DNA from: Plecoglossus altivelis
Lineage: Eukaryota; Chordata; Actinopteri; Osmeriformes; Plecoglossidae
NCBI GenBank assembly: GCA_036571765.1
Contig: BROE01000015.1
Location: 4,754,977 to 4,818,976, forward strand
DNA: 64,000 nt
Direction of reading: 5' to 3'
Position 1 is the stretch's first letter, and each line of letters opens with the position of its first letter. Under the pieces are notes generated by a model. That model saw only the letters and a list, made by a program, of their open reading frames with translations, made no database searches and was not told the DNA's origin. The position numbers and the translations under genes were made by a program. Below, piece by piece: positions 32,819 to 43,332 of the stretch.

Positions 32819-33264
32819 CTACGTATTCAGAACAACCATTGAGTACAAGGTCATACTAATTTAATTGAAAATAAAACGGTAAATATACCACATTATCACA
32901 AACCAAATACTAGGATAGGTGCAGTTTTTTCAATCCATGCAACTGTTAATATTTTCAGAAAACAGGTTACAAATATGGCACATAATCAAATCTTTCCATT
33001 TCTCCATCGGTGTACATTTTATTATGACAAGTCTGACAACATAACAGTTTACTGAAATCTGATAAGAACTGTAGATGCAGATCCGAGGAAAATACCGTTC
33101 AAGACGACGGAACGTGCCTATGCTGTTTCTTCATCCGACTCCATCTACCCAATTAAATGAATATACACAAAGACGTGTTCCATTATTCTATTTATATTGC
33201 TTCTAGATTCCAGAAAATGCAACAGTCTTTCAAGGGACGTTGCATCTTACTTTCCATTATGGGT

Positions 33265-33500
33265 CCCCCTCGGACGTCACGCAGGGAAGAGGAACAGCTC
33301 GCTTTCTGACTCGCTCCGCCCTCGGTCTGCCCTGTAAGAAGAATCTCCCGTTATTTCTTCCAGCAATGAATATGCAAACGAACACTGATAGCCTGTTTCC
33401 CAGACGCTGGGAAAGTAAAGATCGAGGGTGGAAATTAAACTAATTTAACTGGAAGTCCGTTTGTAAACAAGATGGCGAGTCAGGGGCGGATAAACTGCAG
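33265..33500 (+). promoter_or_regulatory. Candidate chsy3 promoter region
   Basis: A CpG-enriched stretch in AT-rich surroundings. It holds a CRE-like GACGTCAC (33273-33280), a YY1-type CAAGATGGCG (33469-33478) and a GC box GGGGCGG (33483-33489). YY1 sites of this form often sit at transcription starts of TATA-less genes. This suggests initiation near 33.45 kb, about 0.55 kb before the start codon. Activity is inferred only. Confidence 0.4.
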
Positions 33501-33646
33501 TGGCAGGGTATCTACATAGGACACGGTGTATACACAGAATCGTCTTTGTGAGATTTTTTGACAGTGGCAACATTTAAACGCTTGTTGCCTGCATACACCT
33601 CGAAGGAGTTTACTTTCTGTAATTACATTGGCGACTCTATGGAACA

Positions 33647-33814
33647 ATGTATCTTCTGGAAACTAACCTGATGAGTTTTGGAGACATCGAGGAATTTCTT
33701 TCGGACTGCACGACAACTTCATCAGTCGCTCTGGAAATTTCAGATAGAGAAAGTAGGATTTCGCAAAACGCCGCTGTACCTGGTCGGTTGACAGTTTCTC
33801 AGAACAGCAATTGA
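33647..33814 (+). other. Possible upstream ORF in the chsy3 leader (55 codons)
   Basis: ATG to TGA open frame, starting MYLLETNLMSFGDIEEFLSD, ending 235 bases before the chsy3 ATG and in a different frame. No protein family recognised. It could be a translational control uORF if transcription starts near 33.45 kb, or it may be chance. Confidence 0.25.
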
Positions 33815-34049
33815 ACCGCCTATCGAGACCAGTAGATTGTAAACGGATAGAAGGCATGTTAGTTAATTTTTTTGAATATGTTATACTTGGGGTTGAGATG
33901 TATACTCAAACCTTCAGGTAAAAGTAAACTAGTGCACTTTGCAGATGTGTAGTAACTTAATGGCAACTGGCCAACAAACAACATCCCGTGCCTATCTTTC
34001 AAATGATATAATTTACTCCCTATTTAAACAATAGCCAATCGGTTCCACC

Positions 34050-34656
34050 ATGGCTGTTAGGTCCAGAAGACCGTGGATGAGCGTAATTGTGGGGGTTTTC
34101 CTTGGATTTACGGCGGCGTCTTGGCTTATTGTCCCTAGAGTCGTGGAAATCAGTGGCAAGCGAAAGAAATCATCTATGTGCTCTTACTACAGCAATACTG
34201 CTATTGGTAAAGTGCCCGAGATCCTTGGAGGCACAGCAAGTAATGCGTTACTTAAAGACCTGGATAGCCCTATGTCAAGCCAAGAGGGCAGTGAGGAAGA
34301 GGAGGATAGCATCTACAAGGCTGCCAACGGTAGCGGGGACGGCGGGGGTCCTATATCTCGACCTAAGCATTTTCTTTACGTAGGTGTCATGACAGCCAAG
34401 AAATACCTGGATTCGCGCGCTGTGGCCGCGTACAGGACTTGGACAAGTTCCATCCCCGGGAAGGTTGAGTTCTTCTCCAGCGAGAGTTCGGAATCAGTCT
34501 CCATACCCATACCCATTCCAGTGGTGTCGTTGACGGGTGTAGACGACTCATATCCACCACAGAAGAAATCATTTATGATGTTGAAGTACATGCACGACCA
34601 TTATCTGGATAAATACGAGTGGTTCATGAGAGCAGACGATGATGTCTACATACGAG
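34050..34656 (+). CDS. chsy3: chsy3 exon 1
   Basis: Residues 1-202 plus one base. The ATG sits in CCACCATGG, a strong Kozak context. Contains the signal anchor, stem, an unusual IPIPIP run (about 150-156) encoded by repeated ATACCC units, and WFMRADDDVYIRG at the 3' end. Donor CGAG|gtgaat, phase 1. Confidence 0.93.
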
Positions 34657-36313
34657 GTGAATGCCCTTCTCGGCCTGTCGTCAAATAGGCTTGAGGACTT
34701 TTTGGGACTTTTTAAGTTCTGTGACAGTCATCTATTTTCCCAACTAGACAGTATTAATATTGTTACAACTAATACTTACACTTTCTATATGTCAGGTTTT
34801 CCAATAATGTAGGCCTAGCCTATGTCAAGGCTGATCGTTTCTTGCTGGACTGCAAGACTACATGTACGCAAGAAAATGTATGCTTACAGTTCCGTTTCTT
34901 TATGTTTAAGCGCCGATGCATCATTCAGCCTACTGGAAGTTCATGTACAGTAAATGTCGTTTCAGCTACAACTGTCATTATGGGCTACTGTCAATGAGTA
35001 ATTTTAGTCACGAACAACAAAACAAACCACTGCCAAAGAATTACAGTCATTGACTTTTCTGCAGTCCTGTACGAAGGGGCAGTTTAGAGTATGTCACTTT
35101 ATACCGTAGAAACTATACAAGTCTTCATACCATACAATATTGGGTGACCTTGAGAGTACCATACACTCAAATTTAAGTTAGTCTTTCCAAGTAGGTTAAC
35201 TATTCACAGTGACAGAACCTTTACATGAAAACCACCAAGAGCAGCAATTAAACAATGGTGACAGACTGCAGTTCAGTTTAAGTGCACATTGCTGAATCTA
35301 CCATGTTTGGGACTTGAGCGGCATCTTGACTTTCACAATGCTTGACATAATGTAAAGTAGCATATTACATACAATAACCACTGATCTTAGAATTAGCAAG
35401 TGTACCGCAAACAGATTACATTTTCTTCTGACCAATTCCACTACAACATACTATTGCATAGCATGGATATTATAGATATTGAATATTATAGCATAGATAT
35501 TATATATATTATATATGGATATTTTAGCAAAGAAAAATAAGTCCATTAATTAAAACATTACTTGAAGCAGATTCTTATTCAATCTTCGTGATACACATAT
35601 TTTCATAATATATATATGTATGATGTTCTGTTTATTGTTTTGATATGACATTATACTTTCAATTTTTTTACATACGTTTCCTGACAGTTCTTTATTGTGT
35701 AAATGTAGTACTCACAGGGTCAAGACAGCATGAAGTTTACTATAGTATGAAGAACCTGAGTGTTTTTTAGGGTATGGACAGAGATGTTAGAGAGGTGCAT
35801 TTGTAAATGCCAGGACAACACTGAGTTATGTAGTGTCCTAATAGAGGATGACATGGTTAGAGTCCAAATGCAGCACAGGTCACTTAAAATGTAATTTAAA
35901 CATATTAACATTGCCTTACACCAGTATGTCACAAATAAAACCGACAACTTGTATTCATTTCATATAAAATGTTTAGCAGCCTATTACCCAAGATACTTAT
36001 AATTCTTTGTGCTTTTCTTATTTCCCCAGGTGAAAAGCTGGAGGCCTTCCTGAGGTCTCTGAACAGCAGCAAGCCCCTGTACCTTGGGCAGACAGGTCTA
36101 GGAACTGCAGAGGAGCTGGGGAAACTAGCACTAGAGCCTGGAGAGAACTTCTGTATGGGAGGACCCGGCATGATCTTTAGCAGGGAGGTGCTACGGCGGA
36201 TGGTGCCTCACATACGGACCTGTCTCAAGGAGATGTACACCACCCATGAAGATGTGGAGGTAGGCCGCTGTGTGCGGCGCTTCGGTGGGACGCAGTGCGT
36301 CTGGTCCTATGAG
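34050..36313 (+). CDS. chsy3: Chondroitin sulfate synthase 3, first two exons (3' end outside window)
   Basis: Join 34050-34656 and 36030-36313: 297 residues of a protein that is roughly 800-900 long in vertebrates. Type II Golgi membrane enzyme: an N-terminal signal-anchor (about residues 9-28) follows a basic start MAVRSRRP. A low-complexity acidic/Gly stem (about 72-105) leads into the GT31-type domain with KHFLYVGVMTAKKYLDSRA, the metal-binding DDD triad (196-198), GGPGM (246-250) and EDVEVG (276-281). This half of the enzyme carries the beta-1,3-glucuronosyltransferase-type fold. The C-terminal GalNAc-transferase half is encoded by a later exon not present here. CHSY1 is the close paralogue; the minar2 and adamts19 neighbours favour CHSY3. 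Confidence 0.9.
34657..36029 (+). other. chsy3 intron 1, 1.4 kb
   Basis: AT-rich, with TA-rich patches around 35456-35527. No gene or identifiable mobile element. Ends TTTCCCCAG. Confidence 0.88.
36030..36313 (+). CDS. chsy3: chsy3 exon 2
   Basis: Residues 203-297, phase 1 in, phase 0 out, acceptor CCCCAG and donor TATGAG|gtatga. Encodes KPLYLGQTGLGTAEELGKL, the CMGGPGMIFSREVLRRM block, HEDVEVGRCVRRFGG and an N-S-S sequon at 214. All are hallmarks of the chondroitin synthase N-terminal domain. Confidence 0.94.
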
Positions 36314-36637
36314 GTATGAAAGGTTCATTTTTGGGTGTGGGCATTAGTACAAAGGTTTCTAGTCCCAAAAACAAATGTTGTATCCTTGAATCTTTGTTTT
36401 ATATTAAAAACGAGTCCTCCTGGGGTATACATGGGCTATCAGTGCCCATATGTAATGTTTAATCTGTATGTCCTTACAACATACAGATTAAACTACTGGT
36501 GGCACCTAGATCAGTAACACCAAATAGTCACTTAAGAAAATTGAAATTGTCATATTTTTTCCAGACCAGACTCATCAGCCACCATCTAACTACCTCTGCC
36601 AACGTCATAGTGTGTATAACAGGTGTTGAGGCACGTC

Positions 36638-36827
36638 CCCTTGATATGTTACTAGTTTAGGCTATATTAATTCAGCCTACAAGCCTTTGACTTTTGACCA
36701 TGACAGCTGCGGGCTGTTACTGTGCAAGAGTGGGGACTTGTGAGTGACAGGTGCCCTCTTGATTTGTCACCCATTTGGGCTAAATTCACTCATTCCACAA
36801 AGGCCATTTACTTTTTGACCAATGACA
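36638..36827. repeat. Imperfect tandem duplication, two units about 113 bp apart
   Basis: CCCTTGATATGTTACTAG (from 36639) and CCCTCTTGATTTGTCACC (from 36749) begin two similar stretches. Each continues through a GGCTA-A-TTCA segment to ACTTTTGACCA-TGACAG. Strongly diverged; family unknown. Confidence 0.55.
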
Positions 36828-37088
36828 GTGGACGAATGAACAGGTGCAAGTGGCTATTGTGCTGGTGGGCAGTGAGGCGCTAGTGGCTGTTGTGTGTTAT
36901 AGAGTGGAGAATGTGATTGTTTTCTCTGGGGGGGAAATTCGAAGTAAAGCAACTTGGCACACACCATCTAAACGTTCAAAATACAAACAACGAAATTGTA
37001 AGTTTTGTGTAAGTTGGTTTGAAAGAAAGGATTGGTTATTGGCTAAGAATTTGCTTTTCTACTTTTGTAACTTTGTCTCTCGGATGTA

Positions 37089-37127
37089 ATTAGGGTGTAC
37101 TTGCCTTTGGCAAGAGCACACCCTATT
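37089..37127. repeat. Near-perfect inverted repeat / hairpin
   Basis: AGGGTGT (37092-37098) pairs with ACACCCT (37118-37124), and CTTGCC (37100-37105) with GGCAAG (37109-37114), around a TTT loop. It may be part of a short DNA-transposon remnant. Confidence 0.6.
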
Positions 37128-37717
37128 GTAATCTCACATAAATATAAATTTCTTTATAATTTTGTCACCCCCAAGCCTTCCTCAATATTTGGACCACATA
37201 GACATTGGCTTTATCAAAATGTTTGTCTTGGTCTCGATTGAATTGCTTGTTTTTTGATTTTTGGTTTCCGTAGCACAGTGTACGACTCGTTAACCTTTTT
37301 CTGCAAAAACTTGAGTTTTCACTATATGGGAACTAACTGCTAGCGTAACGTCACTATGTCAGTACACCTCAGCAACAATGCATATGGGACGTTCAAGCCA
37401 AACAATGATGTCAGTGAGCCTTTAGCATTACAACCTTGGCTAAAAGTCTACCTTTTGCCACGTACTTAAAAATGTAGGCTATTTCTGGCTAGGTACTATG
37501 GACCCGTCTTAATCTTCTTCTGGGTTTCCCCCTACTTTTGGTGAGCCGTCTCATATGAGCAAACTTACCTGGTGTCATGGAACCGAGCAGCTAAATAGTT
37601 ATTTAGCTCTAGCGTTGTTTGCTAGCTCAACAAGTTAGCTACAGCTAACTCATACTACAATTTTAATGGGGTCAGCTTCTTCATGCAGGGTTCTAAACTG
37701 ACATCAAATTGTCCCAA

Positions 37718-38270
37718 GTCAAGTCAAGTCAAATTTTATTTATATAGCACGAATTTAACACAACTATAGTTGATTCAAAGTGCTTTACAGTAAATCAGAA
37801 GTTAAAAATAGAAAAGGAGTAGAGACGATAAGAGAGAAAAGTGAAGGGAGTTAAAGGTCAAGTGTCAAAAACAATCATACTGTATATACATAAAATGGAA
37901 CACCAACATACAAAAAATAAAACAAAATACTAATAATGACATCACTCGAAAGCTAAAGAGTAAAAATAAGTCTTTAGACTGGTTTTAAAAACATCCAGTG
38001 AAGGTGAGGCCCTGATACCCAAAGGTAGACTATTCCAGAGCTTTGGGGCGGCTACAGAGAAAGCACGATTACCTTTTGATTTGCATCTAGAGCGAGGGAC
38101 AGAAAAAAGTATCTGATCACAGGATCTTCATGACCTAACAGCTCTGTAGGGTTTAATAAGTTTGGAAATATAATCCGGGGCCAAATTGTGCAATGCTTTG
38201 TATGCAAAAAGAAGAATCTTAAAGTCGACTCTAAATTTTGCATTGTTCTCGAAATACTGGTTGGAAAGTA
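37718..38270 (-). mobile_element. Teleost interspersed repeat, LINE 3'-end type, antisense
   Basis: TCAAATTTTATTTATATAGC followed by AAGTGCTTTACAG is, in reverse, the familiar GCTATATAAATAAA end of a dispersed fish repeat. The stretch to about 38270 (CCAGAGCTTTGGGGCGGC, TTGTGCAATGCTTTGTATGC) continues the same repeat. Exact LINE family uncertain. No intact ORF. Confidence 0.6.
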
Positions 38271-41200
38271 ATCCCATTGCAATTTATACACAGATACACA
38301 CACAGAAGTTCCTGGAATGATTAGAGAGATGTTGTCAATAGGCTGGACAACATCTGTTATAGGCTATAACATAGTACTCTTAAGTATTTTCATATGTAAA
38401 ATATGGCAAGGGTTTTGAGGACACTGATATGGTAAGAATTCACCAGAAAACCAGTTATCAACATGACGTAAGTAATTGAAAATGCTTGGTACAAAAGACA
38501 TTTGGGGGCCATATAATTTACAAGAATGTACAAAAGCATTGGCATTCTGTTCATAAAAATTTGAGGGAGTTGAATTGAATGATGGGTGCCTGATATGCCC
38601 ATTTATTAGCAAGATGTTCAAGGTTGAAATGCAGTTTTAGAATTTCAATTATGATCCCAGAAAAGTAGACTAACAAGCAACTGAGTAAAACACCTGGCAG
38701 CTCCCATCACTTGCAAGATGAAGATAAGATGGTAATTGGAGTCCGGGGCATCGATATAATTAATAATTATCATGTGCTACACAACATTGGGGAGAAAAAG
38801 GCCCCCCACCCCGCGCCCGCACACACACCAGGACTGCATAGTGCTCTAGCATCCACCTAATGAAATTCAATCATGGCATTTTCCCATACTGTTGTCCTTT
38901 CCTACAAGGGCAGCCAGGAGCCGTGGGCGGTAATATCAACAGCACTAGCGGGGTGATGTAGCATTTCTTTTGTTTTGTGGTAATTATCCGAGGAACCCCA
39001 GGTGTGCATGGGGAGAACATGCAGATCGCAAGTAAAATCTAAGGCAGAAACATTAACAACACTGCACTTACTATCTAGAATTCCAGGACTCAAGGTTAGT
39101 CACCGCTATCATCCTTTATCAACTGTATCACAGGCACTGTGCACTTGCATATTCAAATAATCAGAAAAAGTGTTAGTGTGTGTATGTGGAATTGGTTAAC
39201 AAAGATAGTAAACTAAGTCAAGATGTACTGGTGGGGACATCTTCCTGGCCCTCTCAAGGTCAAGTGGTATTTCTAGGGAAGGGGTTTTCAAACTTTATAG
39301 TTTGTGTGTCCCATAAATATATATATATATATATAGGTCACATTATATAAATGTATATATATACATACACACATACATAGAATATGGTCCAATAATGTGA
39401 TTCGAATAACAAACAATGACCTATCTAGAACAGTAGAAAACTGTTCAGTTTTCACATTACGTGTACTGAACATAGTTGCTCAAAAATAAAAAATTCTGCT
39501 TTTCAAATTCCTAATCATGCACAGTAGGTCTATACACCAGAACAATTGTTGGTAACAATTTCCTATAGAGATTGACTATATTTAACTCACATTAATGATC
39601 AGTTTGCAAGGCGGAATCCAAAAGGCAACGCTATACAGTGCCAGGGTGACAATTTATACATTCTTAACAAGATACAGTATTACTAATAACATTAATGAGT
39701 TCAAGTTGTAGTTCACAATTTATTGTCAGATGCACAGAACAACCTAATGTCAGACTGGGCTCTAAAATCTTTAGGAAAACAACGCAGAGCAACCTGGCAT
39801 AACATAACATATTACATAACAGTACACAGAACATACATTTCATCTATGATAAGCTAAAATATAATACACCTCCTAAATATACAAAACAAAATACAATTTA
39901 CAACACAGTATACTAAACCTCTTATACACATAATAACCTATATTAACCTTATAAACCTATGCTAATAAAACCTTGACTCTGACAACGGACTCATTTTAGA
40001 TCAGTTGTGACATATATAAACAGTCTATGGCTGTGTAATTAATTTTACATGTACTGTGTAATAGAAGGTGTTGCTTAGATTTGTGCTTGATGACAATTTA
40101 ATTGCTTTGTGCAATTATAGAAAGCTTCACCTAGTAATTGGATTGTCAGTACATGTGTATTGTAGCCTTACATCACTTAAAGCGTTACCCAGGTACCAAC
40201 CAATGAACGTACATTTTTTATTTTATCTAGAGTTGTAACACTGTTTCCCATTTTATTACGTCACCTGCAAGGATGGTGTGAAAACCTATTCCGTAATATG
40301 AAAATGGTGAAATTGTTTTCTTCACACAATGTTCAAGCATAATGTAACTCAAACTTTACTGAAGTCAGGGTAAGTTCTGACAAAAATATCTATTCTACAT
40401 TGAATGGACAGTTGAAAGCAAAAGGGGGAAATTCAATTTGAAAAATCCTTTGTATTCTTACAGTCTATGGTTCAAGATCAACCAAATTAGTTTATCAATA
40501 TCAAATTTCAGTTAATTTTGTGCTTTATAATTATGTGTTTGTAAAAGTAAGAATGAATACTATCTTGCCACAATTACAGCTCCAATCTACCCGTCTAACA
40601 GGCCCAAACCATGTGACTAAGTGATTTCAATGGAACCTGTATTGTGGAAATTTGAGCTACAATTTTTTTTTTACTTCTTGATTTTGGATGGCTCATGTAT
40701 CACGCTATTCAGTATGATGCTTTGATTAAATGAACGAAGATGGTTCTCATCCAACAAATCCAATGCTGGATGACAAAAATCTCAATTAGAAGCACGCTTA
40801 TAGCTCTTCATAGTATCATCGTTGCCTGTCAAGTACAGTATATCAGCTTTATGCTGTATTCGATCAATATAGTCTAATGGCAATTGCATCCTAGTTCGCC
40901 CTTGGTCATGTGATCTTCAGGGTTGTGACCAATATGAGTTTGAGCTAAACAGAGCATCTCATTGTGGATGCATTTGAACTGAATACCATGTTCCCTTGCC
41001 ATTTAAAATAAGATTATACACTTGGAATGTGATTAGTCATCTGTGATATTCTACCCGCAGAGCAACATCATCTGTGCCGCAAGTTCCAGGAATTTGCAGG
41101 TTATGCGACCTCATATAGTAAAAAAAATACTGTTACCCCTGACAAGCATGTAATACACAGGAGAGCTTATTCACTCAGTTATTTCACATTTCACGTGGTG

Positions 41201-41402
41201 GATACACTTTGCCTTCTGAGCATAGCAAAATTGGTTTCCCTTTTAGTGTAGCAATCTTTTAAACTCTGGCAAGCAGCATGGCAACTTCTCACAGTGGCAC
41301 AGACATCACAACAACTTCCGTTTTAAGTGGCTTGGTGTAATTTATCAAGATGGAGTTGCAAAACACAATGGGCAGTTTTCTCATCACCCTGTGGCCTTCC
41401 AT
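38271..41402 (+). other. chsy3 intron 2, no genes seen
   Basis: AT-rich DNA with a short (TA)n at 39317-39335 and related TA/CA text to 39380. Nothing else recognised. Confidence 0.75.
39317..39335. repeat. (TA)n microsatellite
   Basis: About nine TA units, followed 15-45 bases later by further TATATA and ACATAC words. Confidence 0.85.
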
Positions 41403-41528
41403 GTCATATACATACTTACGTACGTACGTACATACATACACGCACGCACGCACAGACACGCACGCTCACACACAGACACACAAACGCACACGCACGCACA
41501 GACACGCACGCACGAATACACAAAGGCA

Positions 41529-41572
<44 letters not shown>

Positions 41573-41600
41573 TACATATATACAGTACATACATACATAG
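41403..41600. repeat. Compound purine-pyrimidine microsatellite (TACG, CACG, CAGA, CA units)
   Basis: About 200 bases of alternating purine and pyrimidine: ACGT/ACAT units, then CACG and CACAGACA units, then about 15 CA, then CATA. All six reading frames stay open through it, which creates several spurious ORFs. Potentially Z-DNA forming. Confidence 0.95.
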
Positions 41601-42220
41601 CTTCAAATATGCTACTTCATAAATGTATTGACTTGTCATTAACCTATTCTTAACTATGGACGTTATGAACATGGACAAAATCAACGGTATCAAAGGTATA
41701 CAAATTAGAGAATGAATGAATGAATTTGGCGTACACCATGTATTTTGACTATACTGTGGTAGAGTCTTCCAGAAATAAGATTTTCAAAGCCCCACACCAG
41801 GCACTGCATAACATTACCATATGGAATTTCAAAATTGCAGTCTTCGTCAACATTGAAAGCAATCTTCCGCATCTCATATTGCACAGATGCAGTAGAACAT
41901 TGTTTTCAGCCTTTATTCTTCAGTTTTTATTTGACACATGTACAAAGGCTTAAATGTCAAATATGCAGCATGGAGGACTGCTGAGTAATGCAAGCAAAAT
42001 TCCAGGTTGGTTACAATTGCAAAATGTTTATTGTAGGCCAACATAATCTACAGCCAAATTTGAATTAAAATATTTAAAAACTAAAATACTATCAAATCAT
42101 ATGGGCCAAAATTTACAATAGAACATAGCTCACATTTCTTTTAATTGACAGAGAAATTACACTCACTTATCCACTAAATTACCTACTTTCACATTTGAAG
42201 TCTGCTACACATCCCAAACA
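41601..42220 (+). other. chsy3 intron 2, no feature
   Basis: AT-rich, nothing recognised. Confidence 0.75.
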
Positions 42221-42560
42221 AGCGAAGTGAAGTGACGTATTGTCAAGTATGGTTACCCATACTCGAAATTTTACCTCTGCATTTAACCCATCCAAGTGCA
42301 CACACAGTAGTGAGTAGTGGGCAACCGCACACACACAGTGAACATACACCCGGAGCAGTGGGCAGCTATTGCTCCAGCGCCTGGGGAGCAATTGGGGGTT
42401 CGGTGCCTTGCTCAAGGGCACCTCAGTCATGGTATCGAAGGCAAAGAGAGCGCTGTTTATTCACAATCCCCACCTTCAATTCCTGCCGGTGCGAGAATCG
42501 AACCAGCAACTTGAGGGTTATAAGCCCAACTCCCTAACCATTAGGCCACGACTTCCCCTG
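42221..42560 (-). mobile_element. tRNA-derived SINE, second copy (antisense)
   Basis: Reverse-oriented copy of the SINE at 6908-7228. Its right end carries the tRNA-like head (AGGCCACGACTTCCCC is the reverse complement of the start), with GAATCGAACCAGC as the B-box region. The left end AGCGAAGTGAAGTGACGTAT is the tail. About 340 bp. It abuts the Tc1 relic that follows. Confidence 0.75.
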
Positions 42561-42569
42561 GGACTGGGG

Positions 42570-43235
42570 CAATAAATGACTGGAAAAGCAAGACATGGGA
42601 AAAGATTCAGTGGGGGGAACATGTAGACACTAATTAAGTGAATTGATATCATGTCTGTAATATGATTAGCTATAAAAAGGGATCTCTCAGAGAGGCAGAG
42701 TCTCTCAGGGTCCTCAGACGACACTGCATCACTCATTGGCATGATTGCGTCAATTACATTTCTAAATGGGCCCAGGAATACTTCCAGAAACCACTGTCAT
42801 TATGTTAGTAAACACAATCCACTGTGCAATCTGCAGATACCAATTGAAGCTCAATGATACAAAACGTAAGCCATATGTGAACATGATCCAGAAGCACCGT
42901 TGTGTCCTGTGGACCAAATCTCATATAAAATGTACTATTTCAAAGTGGAAATATATGGAAAGTACACCATGTGTTCCAGGTTCAGTTCAAAAGCCAGCAT
43001 CTCTGCAGCTATTTAAACAGCATTACTTCGTTGTAGAAAGATCCGGGTGCTGAACTGGCCAGCCTGAAGTCCAGATAGTTCACCTTTAGAGAGCATTAAA
43101 CATTTAATATATAATCTATGTTCTATTGTGAATAAAATGTTGGCTCAAATGATTTGAAAGCCTTTTGGTTTTCATTTCATTCAAATATAAAAATGTCCCA
43201 ACTTCTCTGGAATTCTGGTTGTTTTCAGCCATGTA
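42570..43235 (+). mobile_element. Tc1/mariner-type transposon relic, internally deleted
   Basis: Matches pieces of a widespread fish Tc1-like element: GGCAGAGTCTCTCAG near 42690, CCCAGGAATACTTCCAGAAA at 42771-42790, TTCAAAAGCCAGCATCTCTG near 42990, ATCCGGGTGCTGAACTGGCC at 43041-43060, and the end-type phrase GTCCCAACTTCTCTGGAATT at 43195-43214. Most of the transposase between these blocks is missing, so it is dead. A 95-codon frame at 42766-43053 is only the fused remnants. Confidence 0.65.
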
Positions 43236-43332
43236 ATGGTTTATCATAGCTAGCTCAATATAGATATTGACCAAATATTTTCTTGTGAAAAAAACGTATA
43301 GTTTGATCCCATAAACGTACAGTTGAAAGATA

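Larger units (their letters stand above)
32218..34049 (+). other. minar2-chsy3 intergenic region
   Basis: 1.8 kb between the minar2 stop and the chsy3 ATG. It contains the minar2 poly(A) signal, an ATAG-type simple repeat (32644-32818), a CpG-richer stretch with promoter motifs (33265-33500) and an upstream ORF (33647-33814). Confidence 0.85.
36314..37717 (+). other. chsy3 intron 2, first part
   Basis: Start of an intron that runs past the window end. Contains an imperfect tandem duplication (36638-36827) and a hairpin (37089-37127). No third chsy3 exon. Confidence 0.8.

Noticed and set aside
41327..41693. Several His/Thr- or Cys/Val-rich ORFs on both strands
   Set aside because: Produced by the CA/CACG simple repeat, which is open in all frames.
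42766..43053. 95-residue ORF beside the transposon
   Set aside because: Joined remnants of a decayed Tc1-type transposase, not an independent gene.
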